Source: Candidatus Thalassarchaeum betae (GTDB lineage Archaea; Thermoplasmatota; Poseidoniia; Poseidoniales; Thalassarchaeaceae). Taken from it: a stretch of DNA of 53,441 bases. Below are positions 34,080 to 42,224 of the stretch, in pieces (within the stretch, counting starts at the first letter, position 1; each line of letters opens with the position of its first letter). The DNA is taken from positions 1 to 53,441 of the forward strand of contig JAKUUO010000008.1 in assembly GCA_022448665.1 (NCBI GenBank), read 5' to 3'. The translations under genes were made by a program, and so were the position numbers. The notes under the pieces were generated by a model. That model ran no database searches. It was not told the origin of the DNA and saw only the letters and a list, made by a program, of their open reading frames with translations.

Positions 34080-34532
34080 ATGGGCGAGGGCGAGATCTCA
34101 TTGACAGGCGAACAGGTGGACCTAGACAAATTCGTGAAAGACGAGGGCGGGATATGGAGCCTCAGGCAAATCGAGAAGGTCCGTGGCTGGAACAACATCG
34201 AGTACGGCGCGGGCTTGTCAGGCAAGAATACACCATCTACCGGGCTTTCTATGAACAGGGCCTACATCCCTCCCGGCGGAGTTGCCAAGGCTCACATCCA
34301 CGTTGATTTCGATGTGATGATTTTCCTCCTGAAGGGGAATGTGAGACACGAGTACGGGCCCGGCTGCAGGAAGTCCGTGGTCCACAGTGCGGGTGACATG
34401 TTCTACATCGAGCCGGGACTACCTCACGAGGTCTTCAATACCTCGGACACCGACTGGGTCCATGCTGTCGTCTCTCGCTCGGACCCTTCAGAATGGCAAA
34501 ACATCGAGCCTTACGACAGGGATTCAGAGTGA
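34080..34532 (+). CDS. cupin-domain protein
   Basis: A 150-residue single-domain cupin. Motif 1 is GGVAKAHIHVDFDVMIFLLKG, with two histidines and D in place of the usual E. Motif 2 is GDMFYIEPGLPHEVFN with the third histidine. These would bind one metal ion. Substrate unknown: cupins of this size range from isomerases to dioxygenases. The ATG at 34080 was chosen because the upstream frame overlaps the zinc-ribbon gene on the other strand. It converges on the methyltransferase gene with no spacer. Confidence 0.8.
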   Translation: MGEGEISLTGEQVDLDKFVKDEGGIWSLRQIEKVRGWNNIEYGAGLSGKNTPSTGLSMNRAYIPPGGVAKAHIHVDFDVMIFLLKGNVRHEYGPGCRKSVVHSAGDMFYIEPGLPHEVFNTSDTDWVHAVVSRSDPSEWQNIEPYDRDSE

Positions 34533-35282
34533 TCAGCCTTCCTCACGTTTCCGCAGCCGTTTGAAACCGACTTTGGTTTCGACCTCGTCCACTTCTTCCT
34601 CGACTACGACACCCAAATCGGAGAGATGCAGCTGGACCTGCTCCAAGGCGCTCTTGCCCTGAGCCCGAGCGCGTGGTTTGGGGAGTCTGTTCTGGCAGAT
34701 CAGATAAGTCTCCGAGGAAGCGCTCCTGCTTGCAGTTGGGGAGTACCTCTGAACGTTGGAGAACCTGTCTTTAGCGGCATCAATCAGTCCTTCGATCCCT
34801 GTTCCTTGGAAGATCTTCGTGACGAAGCTGCCTCCGGACGGGATGAACTCCATGGAAGCATCTAGCACTAGGGTGGAGAGTTCCAGGGAGATGGTCTGGT
34901 CGGTATCGTAGCGTCCTGTCAGCTTGGGGGAGATATCACTGACGACCACGTTTATTTCACGCTCACCAAGGGCATCCCTAATCTGGCCCATGGTCCTCTC
35001 CTCAGTGACGTCCCCGATGATGATTCGAGCACCTTCGACAGGCGAGGTCGCGAGCAAGTCGACACCGATGACCAACCCATCTTCCCCTACTTCCTCGACC
35101 GCTACTTGGGTCCAGCCGCCTGGATGGCAGCCCACATCCAGCACCACATCTGCCTTGCGGAGGATGCCGAAGCGCTCCTGAATCTGCTTGAGCTTGTACG
35201 CTGAGCGGGTGCGATAGCCCTTGGAACGGGCTATTCGACGCCAGGCGTCGCGCCTGTTGTCCTGATACCACCGCTTGCTCAT
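34533..35282 (-). CDS. FtsJ/RlmE-like 2'-O-ribose methyltransferase
   Basis: A 249-residue SAM-dependent RNA methyltransferase. The fold motif is VLDVGCHPGGWTQVAVEEVG (from about residue 47). The K-D-K-E catalytic tetrad is visible: K in RSAYKLKQI, D in VVSDISPKLTG, K in FVTKIFQGTG, and E in SSETYLICQ. Similar enzymes methylate U2552 of 23S rRNA (RlmE) or the tRNA anticodon loop (Trm7); target unresolved. A C-terminal extension of about 45 residues (from KSALEQVQ) lies beyond the core. Confidence 0.9.
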   Translation of the reverse strand: MSKRWYQDNRRDAWRRIARSKGYRTRSAYKLKQIQERFGILRKADVVLDVGCHPGGWTQVAVEEVGEDGLVIGVDLLATSPVEGARIIIGDVTEERTMGQIRDALGEREINVVVSDISPKLTGRYDTDQTISLELSTLVLDASMEFIPSGGSFVTKIFQGTGIEGLIDAAKDRFSNVQRYSPTASRSASSETYLICQNRLPKPRARAQGKSALEQVQLHLSDLGVVVEEEVDEVETKVGFKRLRKREEG

Positions 35283-35360
35283 GCGATGAGCCTCGGGTCA
35301 TTGGGTTATGAAAGGGGGGCGCCGGGACTGCTATCGTGCTGCTGCCTTCGTCGCTTGCGC

Positions 35361-36302
35361 TCAGAGGCCGATTTCGTCAATGAGCGCTCGCGTAGAGTGC
35401 CTTATTGCGGCCTCGGACTGCATATTGGGCACGAAGCCCGTGGAGAGCAGGCACTGTACCTCAAGCGAGGTCTTCGGGACGTCTCCAGCCCAGCCCCGCT
35501 CACCACCGGTGTACTCGATCGAGACTCCCTCGAGACCACTCTCTTCGACCACGATCTCGGCGATGCGGCGGACCGAGCAGGTGTCGCCGGTTCCTAGGTT
35601 ATACAGGTTCACCTCTTCATCGACGCCGTTGACGAGGTGGAGCATGGCGCTGACGCAGTCTTCAGCGGACATGTACGACTTCTCCTGAAGACCATCGCCG
35701 AGAACCTCGAGACGCGTTGGATCCGCCCTGAGCTTGTGGACGAAGTCGTAGATTACGCCATGTGTCCCCCTCGGGCCCACAATGTTCGCGAATCTGTGAA
35801 TCCAGGCCTTAGCACCGAAGGTTCCGCACCATGCGGTGATGAGGGCCTCGGAGGCCAGCTTTGACGCCCCGTAGAGCGAAATTGGCTTAATCGGGCCGTA
35901 GGTCTCAGGTGTGGGCATCTGAACAGCCTCACCGTAAACGGCTGAGGACGAGGAGAACGAGATCCTACCGACACCGGCGAGACGCATTGATTCAAGCACG
36001 TTGTAGGTGGCGATGGTGCCCTGTCTGAGATCCGTGTCTGTGACTTCGGTGCCGAGCCTGATATCGGGGTTGGCAGCCATGTGGTGGACGGTCTCAACCC
36101 CGTTCATCGCTGACTTCACCGATTCGAGGTCCAGGAGGTCGGCCCTGACGACTTCGACCATCCCCGAGTCCGAATGATGGGAGAGGAACTCTTCTCGCCC
36201 GCTGCTGAAGTTGTCGAGCACACGCACGCGCTTGCCCTGGGCCACTAGGGAATCCACTAGGTGAGAGCCGATGAACCCGGCACCGCCTGTGACCAGTTCC
36301 AT
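35361..36302 (-). CDS. NAD-dependent sugar-nucleotide epimerase/dehydratase
   Basis: A 313-residue short-chain dehydrogenase of the extended type, resembling UDP-glucose 4-epimerase. The Rossmann motif is TGGAGFIGSHL (5-15). Catalytic residues are in SSSSAVYGE and YGASKLA (Y-x-x-x-K), and the later NLGTGDTCSVRRIAEIV is typical. Substrate cannot be fixed from sequence; UDP-sugars for surface glycans are likely. It is 60 bases downstream of the VKOR gene on the same strand. Confidence 0.9.
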   Translation of the reverse strand: MELVTGGAGFIGSHLVDSLVAQGKRVRVLDNFSSGREEFLSHHSDSGMVEVVRADLLDLESVKSAMNGVETVHHMAANPDIRLGTEVTDTDLRQGTIATYNVLESMRLAGVGRISFSSSSAVYGEAVQMPTPETYGPIKPISLYGASKLASEALITAWCGTFGAKAWIHRFANIVGPRGTHGVIYDFVHKLRADPTRLEVLGDGLQEKSYMSAEDCVSAMLHLVNGVDEEVNLYNLGTGDTCSVRRIAEIVVEESGLEGVSIEYTGGERGWAGDVPKTSLEVQCLLSTGFVPNMQSEAAIRHSTRALIDEIGL

Positions 36303-36362
36303 GGCCGCGCGACCCTAGGGTCACCCTTGAGTCCATCGGGTCGCCGTTGCGCGTGGTTTTTC

Positions 36363-36932
36363 CTAAGTCCAGTTGCTGCTTTCTCTGCGACCACGCAGGA
36401 GGTAAGCGGTGACCAAGAATCCAATCAGCGATAGGTGTGCAACCGTGCAGAAGGGGCAGATGTGAGGTGCTCCGTCGACTTGGGTGAGTTCGACGAAGAC
36501 GAGGAATGCGACGAAGGGCAGGCCGGCCAAGCCTGCGTACCAAGAGAGGTTGGTGAACGTCTCTGACCACTTCGCGTGCATGTCCATGCGAAGGGACAGG
36601 AAGAGGAAGAACAGCAGGCTGAACGAGATTAGCCCCGTCATCCCCCAAGGGACTCCGAAGAGGTTGTTCCAGTTCGGATCACCGATTACAGATCCGCACT
36701 GGACTAGGCCCTCCGAGGCGCACATAGACGACTCCCCGGAGACGAGCAGGGAGTTGTGAATGGCATAGGTCCAGCCTGAAGACATCAGTCCGACACCGAT
36801 GAATGCGAGGCCGGCATTTAGCGTCATTTGGGTGCCTTCCTCGCCATCCCTCGACCTAGCGATAGACGCCATCACCGATCCAACCCCAAGCCCGGCGATG
36901 AAGAGCATCAGAGGTGGGTCTAGAACCGCCAT
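36363..36932 (-). CDS. VKOR-family membrane oxidoreductase
   Basis: A 189-residue four- to five-helix membrane protein of the vitamin K epoxide reductase family, which reoxidises thiol oxidoreductases using a quinone. The redox cysteines are visible: a loop pair CASEGLVQC near residue 71 and the active-site CPFC (C-x-x-C) near residue 160. The ATG at 36932 overlaps the stop of the thioredoxin-fold gene by one base (TGATG), so the two are co-translated. Together they form a probable extracytoplasmic disulfide-forming pair. Confidence 0.88.
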   Translation of the reverse strand: MAVLDPPLMLFIAGLGVGSVMASIARSRDGEEGTQMTLNAGLAFIGVGLMSSGWTYAIHNSLLVSGESSMCASEGLVQCGSVIGDPNWNNLFGVPWGMTGLISFSLLFFLFLSLRMDMHAKWSETFTNLSWYAGLAGLPFVAFLVFVELTQVDGAPHICPFCTVAHLSLIGFLVTAYLLRGRRESSNWT

Positions 36933-37612
36933 CAGGAACCACCGACCAGTCTCTGGAGCGCCCCGCCCATCTCTTCGCCGGAGGGATGGTTCTCGGGCTG
37001 ATTGTGGTTCCAAGCCACGATGCCGTCAGGCTGCAGCAGGGCGGCAAACGGAGTGCCGGGAATCTCCCAGTCCCCAGAAGTCCTCCCAGCGAGGTCATCG
37101 ACGTAAAGCCACGAGTGTGCGGAGCCCGGCCTGTCGGCACAGTTCACCGAGCCACCCTTACAACCATCGTGGGATGTCTTGTCCCTGAAGGCCTCGATCT
37201 CGGCGGTGCTGCCTTCATGCCCCCCTATGCTCAATTCCAAAACTACTGTGACGAATGTGACGTCTTGGCCCCACTGTGAGTGCAACTCACTCATCTTCTC
37301 GCCCTCGTCCCAGCAGTACGGGCAGTCCGTGTCGATGTACTGTATCAGGATCCAATTGCCGTCACCGCCGTCTTCCCAACTCCTGTTGAACAGCTCTGAC
37401 AGGCGGAAGTCGTTCCAGCTTCCCCCGCTGTACGCCTGGGCTGTGAAATCCGGTGCGAGCTCGCCCTCCGACGGCCCGACCTTGACCGGAGGAGCCAGTA
37501 AGATGACGCTGAAGAAAACAATGCTCGTCACTCCGAATGTGGCGAGAGCAGCCATCAGACGGACATCCTCGTCCTTGCCCTTGGGGGCTGCCACTCTGCT
37601 CCTTCTAGCCAT
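36932..37612 (-). CDS. membrane-anchored thioredoxin-fold (TlpA/DsbA-like) protein
   Basis: A 226-residue protein with one N-terminal membrane helix (about 20-41) and an exterior thioredoxin fold. The fold begins GELAPDFTAQAYSGG and has the active-site pair DCPYCWDEG (CPYC) near residue 96. A cis-proline loop EIPGTPFAALL follows and a further cysteine pair CKGGSVNC near 150. Expected to oxidise cysteine pairs in exported proteins, with VKOR restoring its oxidised state. The next 170 bases upstream (37613-37785) hold only divergent promoter sequence with no recognised box. Confidence 0.88.
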   Translation of the reverse strand: MARRSRVAAPKGKDEDVRLMAALATFGVTSIVFFSVILLAPPVKVGPSEGELAPDFTAQAYSGGSWNDFRLSELFNRSWEDGGDGNWILIQYIDTDCPYCWDEGEKMSELHSQWGQDVTFVTVVLELSIGGHEGSTAEIEAFRDKTSHDGCKGGSVNCADRPGSAHSWLYVDDLAGRTSGDWEIPGTPFAALLQPDGIVAWNHNQPENHPSGEEMGGALQRLVGGS

Positions 37613-37785
37613 GTTACAACGGGGGCGGGTGCCTCATTCACTTTCAGGGGTTCGCTGTTCTGGATTAACGGAGCAGGCTGTCACGAGCGTGAGCCAGTTC
37701 AGGGAATCCTGTAACTGCTCTTAACACGCCTTCCACGCGGAGCCTATGCGAACGCTTCATTTGGCTCCCGTGGAGGCCCAACCCC

Positions 37786-40700
37786 GTGTCCGACGCCGAA
37801 CCGGTTGACAAGTACTCCATCGCAGATGGAGAGGACCGTGATGACGAGGCGGCTTTCTGGGAGGGCTTCTTCGAGAGGCTCAAGCCCCTGAAGGAGGCCT
37901 CAGACAGAGCTCGAGAGAGTTTCGCAAGCAGTTTCGTAGGCGAAGGCCTCGATACTATCGCTCAACTCGTCGATGACGCCAGCGACGCTGTCCAAGGAGC
38001 CACTAGGCGAACCATCGAGCTGACCTACTCTTCGATTCTCAGGAGCCCGGCCAGCATCGTCATCCTGCTACTGCTGCTGACCGCGGTGATTGGCAGAGAC
38101 GCAATGGATTTTGAGCATCAGATCAACGGTGATGTCGAGATCTACCTGCCGGACGGCGCCGATTCGACGGTGCTGCTGAAGGAGGTCCGTGAGCAATGGG
38201 CAACTGACATTTTCATCCTCTATGTCCAGACTGACAACGCGATAGCGGACCAGAGTTTTCGCGGCACCGAGAACATTACCCAAGTGGACATCCTGAAACA
38301 AATCTCCTGGATTGAAGGCGATGACCAGAATCGCGGCATAGGGGGTTACCAGTCTGGCCTTGACTACAACAAGGAGGACAGGGGCGACATAGACGGCGTC
38401 GTCTGGGTCCTTTCGCCAGCCCAGATCATCAAGGAGGCGAACTCCTCGAGCTACAGGTTCAACTGCGCTGTCGAGAAGCACGGTCTCCCGATAGGCTCCA
38501 ACGAGGATTGCACGCTAGCCTCGCTCAACCCGTATGAGGGCTACTCCATACCCGAGGGCTCAGGCGCCCAGGAGCGGATCGACCGCTTCGTCGAGGACGC
38601 CGAGCCCCTGCTCTCGAACTTCGTCAGGGACACCAACGCGGACGGGATATGGGACACCGGCGTGGTCGTCATGGGCCTCAGGTTCGACATGTCGGATACC
38701 GCCATCACCTCGCGTTCGGACCCCAAGGGAACTACGGAGGAGAACCCAGATGGCATCCTCAGGGATCACAAGGCGTTCATCATCCACGCCGAGCTGCTGA
38801 TCTACGAGGAGTCGGACCCCTCGGACTGCCAACTCTGCCATAGGGTCTACAACACCCCGATGTCGACCATGGACGAGTTCACCACGATCGATGATCGGAA
38901 GGCCATCACCATCACCGGGCTGACTCCCGTGCTGCACGACGTCTCCGATGCCATCTACCTCGAACTGGTGGACCGGATGCTCCCAATCAGTCTCGTGCTG
39001 GTCGCTTTGGCCATGCTGGTACTGCACCGCAACCCGAAGGTCATCATCGTCTGCGGCGCACCCATCCTGATGAGCCTCGCCATAACCTTCGGCATCACCG
39101 TGTGGGCCGACATCATGCTCACTCCGATGATCATCTCAGTCGGCCCCATATTGGTTGGTTTGGGGGTTGACTACGCTCTGCATCTGACGAATCGGATCGA
39201 GGAGAACAGGATCGAACTGATAGAGGAGCGCTTGGAGATGTCGTGGGCCGCCCAGAGGGACGGCTTCCAGACCGAGGACGTGGATCCGTGGGACCCTCAC
39301 ATCAGCCTCACGGCGACGGTGCGAGCAGTACTCACTACTGGCCACGCGATCTTCCTGTCCGCACTAACCACCATCATCGGCTTCAGCGTGCTCAGATGGC
39401 CGAGCCTAGTCCCAATCGAGCCTATGCGGACCGTCGGCACGACCCTGTTGCTCGGCATCTCGACCACATTCGTCCTCTCGATGCTGATGGTACCGGCACT
39501 GGTGCAACTGCTTCGGTACAGGAAGGGGCAGTTCAAGGCGTTCGACAGGTTGTGGGAGAAGGTCGGCGAATTTCCGATCAAGGCCACGTTGCTGGTAATC
39601 TTGGTAGCCACCGGATTCACGGTAGCGGGAGCCAGCATCCTCAGCGAGGAACTGGGGCAGGGAATCACCGGTTCCTCAGACGAGGTCCCTCCCGGGCTGG
39701 AGTCGTATGAGACCCTGAGGGAGTACAGCTACGTCTTCGAGGGTGGGCAGACGAACATGTTCATCGTCGATGCGACGAACAGGGGCCCCCAGAACAACAC
39801 AGCACCCATACGAGATCTACCGATTCTCGACGCGATAGACTACATACAGGTGCAGAAGATAGACTTGGTTGCCAACACCACGACAGTCAGTCTGGTCACT
39901 GTTCTGAAATCGATACACGTCGACGTCGTCATCGGCGGACTGGAGATCTACGACCAGAGCCTGTGGGAGATTCTGCACGACGACTGCTGGGACGAGTCTT
40001 CCAACCCCTTGAGGCCAGACTGCTGGGCGTACTCCGTATCGAGCCGCGAGGACATGGTGAACATCGCCTTCGACACGCTCTCACCGGAGGTGCGATCGAT
40101 GCTGATGAACGCCGATCAGGGAACTGGCGAGACCAAGACCCTGGTCTATGTCAACCAGCCCTACATCAATCTCGAATCCGCCAGTGTCCTGCGCAACGCC
40201 ATCGACGGCTACCTGACCGGACCGGCAGGCTGCGGGGGCTCCGCTTGGACCTGCCAGGCACTCGGGATATCGCAGGTGTTCAACTCGCTGCTGACCGGTG
40301 GGCTGCCGGTATCGATAGACATCAACGACGGGATACACGAGGCCCAGTCCGAGACCACCATCGCGACGATGCTGATACTGCTGATCACCATGGCCTTCCT
40401 GTTCCGCTCGCCCCGACTTGCGTTCTTCACCATGATCGCGGTGGGGGTGGTGGTCATTTGGCAGCCACTGCTGATGCGCGGCGGCGACGTCAACGTGAAC
40501 GTGTTCACGGCGATGATAGGCACCATCGTCTTCGGGATAGGCGTGGATGACTCGATTCACATCATTGACCGCATCAAGGACGAAGGCGAGACCCCCGCTG
40601 GCATCGTCAAGTCCGTGGCCAAGACTGGGCAGACCATATTCGAGACGACCACGACGACTTGCGCTGGGCTGTCAGCAGGCCTGTTCGTCGCTATTCCCGG

Positions 40701-40893
40701 CCTGCAGAACTTCTTCGTGCTGATGATGCTGCTACTGATACTGGCCTTGCTCACCAGTGCCATACTGCTACCGGCCCTGATAGTAGCGTACCATGAGTTC
40801 GGCCACCGGATAACAGGGGCCGGCCCATGGCTCGATTACGAGGACAGCGGAGCCCTTTCTGCGCAAGTGGTACTGGATGCGGTGGTCGAGTGA
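37786..40893 (+). CDS. RND-superfamily exporter, second paralogue
   Basis: A 1035-residue transporter with a long charged N-terminal cytosolic segment (about 1-80) before the first helix (ASIVILLLLLTAVIG). It then follows the RND order: exterior domain (about 105-395) with a possible disulfide CQLC, a helix block with LVGLGVDYALHLTNRIEENR, a second exterior domain, and a second helix block with FGIGVDDSIHIIDRIKDEG. The duplicated G-[IL]-G-[VI]-D-[YD]-x-[IL]-H motif identifies the superfamily. Only the second copy carries an extra Asp in place of Tyr. Substrate unknown. The GTG at 37786 is the first start in the frame. Confidence 0.88.
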   Translation: MSDAEPVDKYSIADGEDRDDEAAFWEGFFERLKPLKEASDRARESFASSFVGEGLDTIAQLVDDASDAVQGATRRTIELTYSSILRSPASIVILLLLLTAVIGRDAMDFEHQINGDVEIYLPDGADSTVLLKEVREQWATDIFILYVQTDNAIADQSFRGTENITQVDILKQISWIEGDDQNRGIGGYQSGLDYNKEDRGDIDGVVWVLSPAQIIKEANSSSYRFNCAVEKHGLPIGSNEDCTLASLNPYEGYSIPEGSGAQERIDRFVEDAEPLLSNFVRDTNADGIWDTGVVVMGLRFDMSDTAITSRSDPKGTTEENPDGILRDHKAFIIHAELLIYEESDPSDCQLCHRVYNTPMSTMDEFTTIDDRKAITITGLTPVLHDVSDAIYLELVDRMLPISLVLVALAMLVLHRNPKVIIVCGAPILMSLAITFGITVWADIMLTPMIISVGPILVGLGVDYALHLTNRIEENRIELIEERLEMSWAAQRDGFQTEDVDPWDPHISLTATVRAVLTTGHAIFLSALTTIIGFSVLRWPSLVPIEPMRTVGTTLLLGISTTFVLSMLMVPALVQLLRYRKGQFKAFDRLWEKVGEFPIKATLLVILVATGFTVAGASILSEELGQGITGSSDEVPPGLESYETLREYSYVFEGGQTNMFIVDATNRGPQNNTAPIRDLPILDAIDYIQVQKIDLVANTTTVSLVTVLKSIHVDVVIGGLEIYDQSLWEILHDDCWDESSNPLRPDCWAYSVSSREDMVNIAFDTLSPEVRSMLMNADQGTGETKTLVYVNQPYINLESASVLRNAIDGYLTGPAGCGGSAWTCQALGISQVFNSLLTGGLPVSIDINDGIHEAQSETTIATMLILLITMAFLFRSPRLAFFTMIAVGVVVIWQPLLMRGGDVNVNVFTAMIGTIVFGIGVDDSIHIIDRIKDEGETPAGIVKSVAKTGQTIFETTTTTCAGLSAGLFVAIPGLQNFFVLMMLLLILALLTSAILLPALIVAYHEFGHRITGAGPWLDYEDSGALSAQVVLDAVVE

Positions 40894-40920
40894 CAGCGAA
40901 CGCTGTCGCTACCTGAGGCA

Positions 40921-41224
40921 AGGCGAGGGTGCAGGGAGTAAGCCCCTTTCTGTTCACCTTTCGGCTGGTCGCATTCAACTATGCATCCTACCCGGTCCTG
41001 TCGATGCCATGCGGACCTGCTTGGACTTGCTCCGGTGGGGATGCTCGTTCCAGCCGCGGTCAGGAAATCTCCCCCTCTCGGGTTCACAGTGCGCCTGGCG
41101 CGGTTCGTTTCTGTTGCAGAGCCGGCCCTCCCGGACCTCCGACTTGCGCCGGACCACCTGCATCAAGGAGAGGGGACTTTCCTCAGTGTCGTACACTGTC
41201 AGCGACCCTCCTGCTCCCTCGCCC
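40921..41224 (-). ncRNA. rnpB: RNase P RNA
   Basis: Catalytic RNA that removes the 5' leader of pre-tRNA. Read on the minus strand, all landmark segments are in order. P1 is GGCGAGGG paired with CCCTCGCC at the 3' end (40922-40929 with 41216-41223). P2 is GCAGG with CCTGC. P3 is the hairpin CAGTGT-ACG-ACACTG. CR-I is GAGGAAAGTCCCC (41172-41184). The P11-P12 region includes CAACAGAAACGAACCGCG. CR-IV is CCCCACCGGAGCAAG (41026-41040). CR-V is GAACAGAAAGGGGCTTA (40939-40955), whose AGGGGCTTA closes P4. Boundaries are set by the P1 stem and may be off by a few bases. Short ORFs across this stretch are spurious. Confidence 0.93.
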
Positions 41225-41300
41225 AGTGGGCGCTGGACCCTCGCATGAACCCCTCGGTCACTGAAATCGCTCGGTTCAGGGCAATTCCCACGCGGAAACC

Positions 41301-42032
41301 ATGATGCGCGGCACACCTCCAGCGGGCTCCGTGGATGAGGTCGAGGCGCTCAAGCGCGAGGCCGGCATCGCTGCCTGCTCATTCGTTCGCAGTGGGATGA
41401 AACTCGGTCTGGGGACAGGTTCCACCGTGCGCTACACGGTACTGGAGATAGGTCGCCGAATTGCCGAGGAGGGACTGGAGGTGGTGGGCGTTCCGACCAG
41501 CGAGGCCACCAAGGCGCTGTCGGAGAGTCTGGGAATCCCGCTTCTGACTCTGGAAGAGGCCGGCGAGCTCGACCTGACCATAGACGGGGCCGACGAGTTC
41601 GATTCGAACCTCGACCTGATCAAGGGCGGCGGCGGGGCGCTGACCCGTGAGAAGAGGGTCGCCGAGGCATCGAAGGCGATGCTGGTCGTGGCCGACGACA
41701 GGAAGCAGGTCGACGTCCTGGGGGCGTTCGACCTGCCGATGGAGGTCATCGCCTCCGACTGGGAGGCTGTCAGGGATCGCATGCTGGAAATCTGCCCGGG
41801 GGAGGTCCGTCTCAGGGGGGGCGATGCCCCTTATCTCACCGACAACGGCGGCTACATCATCGACTGCGAGTTCGGCCCCACCATCTCAGACCCAAGTAAG
41901 TTGGAAGAACTGATTCTCTCGGTCGACGGTGTCGTCGAGGTGGGGCTATTCGTCGGTATGTGTGACGCGGTCGTGATGGCGACGCCGTCAGAAGTGCTGA
42001 CTATAGTCAAGGAAGACGGCAGACTGGACTGA
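41301..42032 (+). CDS. rpiA: ribose-5-phosphate isomerase A
   Basis: Interconverts ribose 5-phosphate and ribulose 5-phosphate, supplying ribose for nucleotides. The 243-residue protein has LGLGTGSTVRYTVLEIG, DLTIDGADEFDSNLDLIKGGGGALTREK with the catalytic Asp and Glu region, and a VVADDRKQVD segment. Length matches RpiA. The start is the ATG at 41301 or the next codon at 41304. Its promoter region (41225-41300) is shared with divergent rnpB; no clear TATA box is seen. Confidence 0.95.
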   Translation: MMRGTPPAGSVDEVEALKREAGIAACSFVRSGMKLGLGTGSTVRYTVLEIGRRIAEEGLEVVGVPTSEATKALSESLGIPLLTLEEAGELDLTIDGADEFDSNLDLIKGGGGALTREKRVAEASKAMLVVADDRKQVDVLGAFDLPMEVIASDWEAVRDRMLEICPGEVRLRGGDAPYLTDNGGYIIDCEFGPTISDPSKLEELILSVDGVVEVGLFVGMCDAVVMATPSEVLTIVKEDGRLD

Positions 42033-42050
42033 TTTCACGTTCCGTCGCGG

Positions 42051-42057
42051 TTATAGA
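42051..42057 (+). promoter_or_regulatory. TATA box for tRNA-Lys
   Basis: TTATAGA is centred about 25 bases upstream of the tRNA 5' end at 42079, the expected position for archaeal transcription. Confidence 0.65.
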
Positions 42058-42078
42058 GTGGCGTCAAGTCGGTGGGCT

Positions 42079-42155
42079 GGGTCTGTAGCTTAGTCAGGTA
42101 GAGCACCCGGCTCTTAACCGGGCGGTCGCGGGTTCGAACCCCGTCAGACTCGCCA
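42079..42155 (+). tRNA. tRNA-Lys (anticodon CTT)
   Basis: The acceptor stem GGGTCTG pairs with CAGACTC with one G-U. The anticodon stem CCCGG/CCGGG encloses CTCTTAA, giving CTT for AAG codons. The T arm holds GGTTCGAACCC. Discriminator G and an encoded CCA (42153-42155) follow. No intron. Confidence 0.96.
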
Positions 42156-42224
42156 TCCAAACACACCTTTGAATCGAGGTTTCTTAACCCATAAGCGAGC
42201 GAGCCGCCCACAGGAAGAGAGCGC

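Noticed and set aside
40894..41300. Several ORFs of about 110 codons on both strands
   Set aside because: The stretch is explained by RNase P RNA with its conserved cores and P1 stem; the encoded peptides are Pro/Arg/Ser-rich without motifs.
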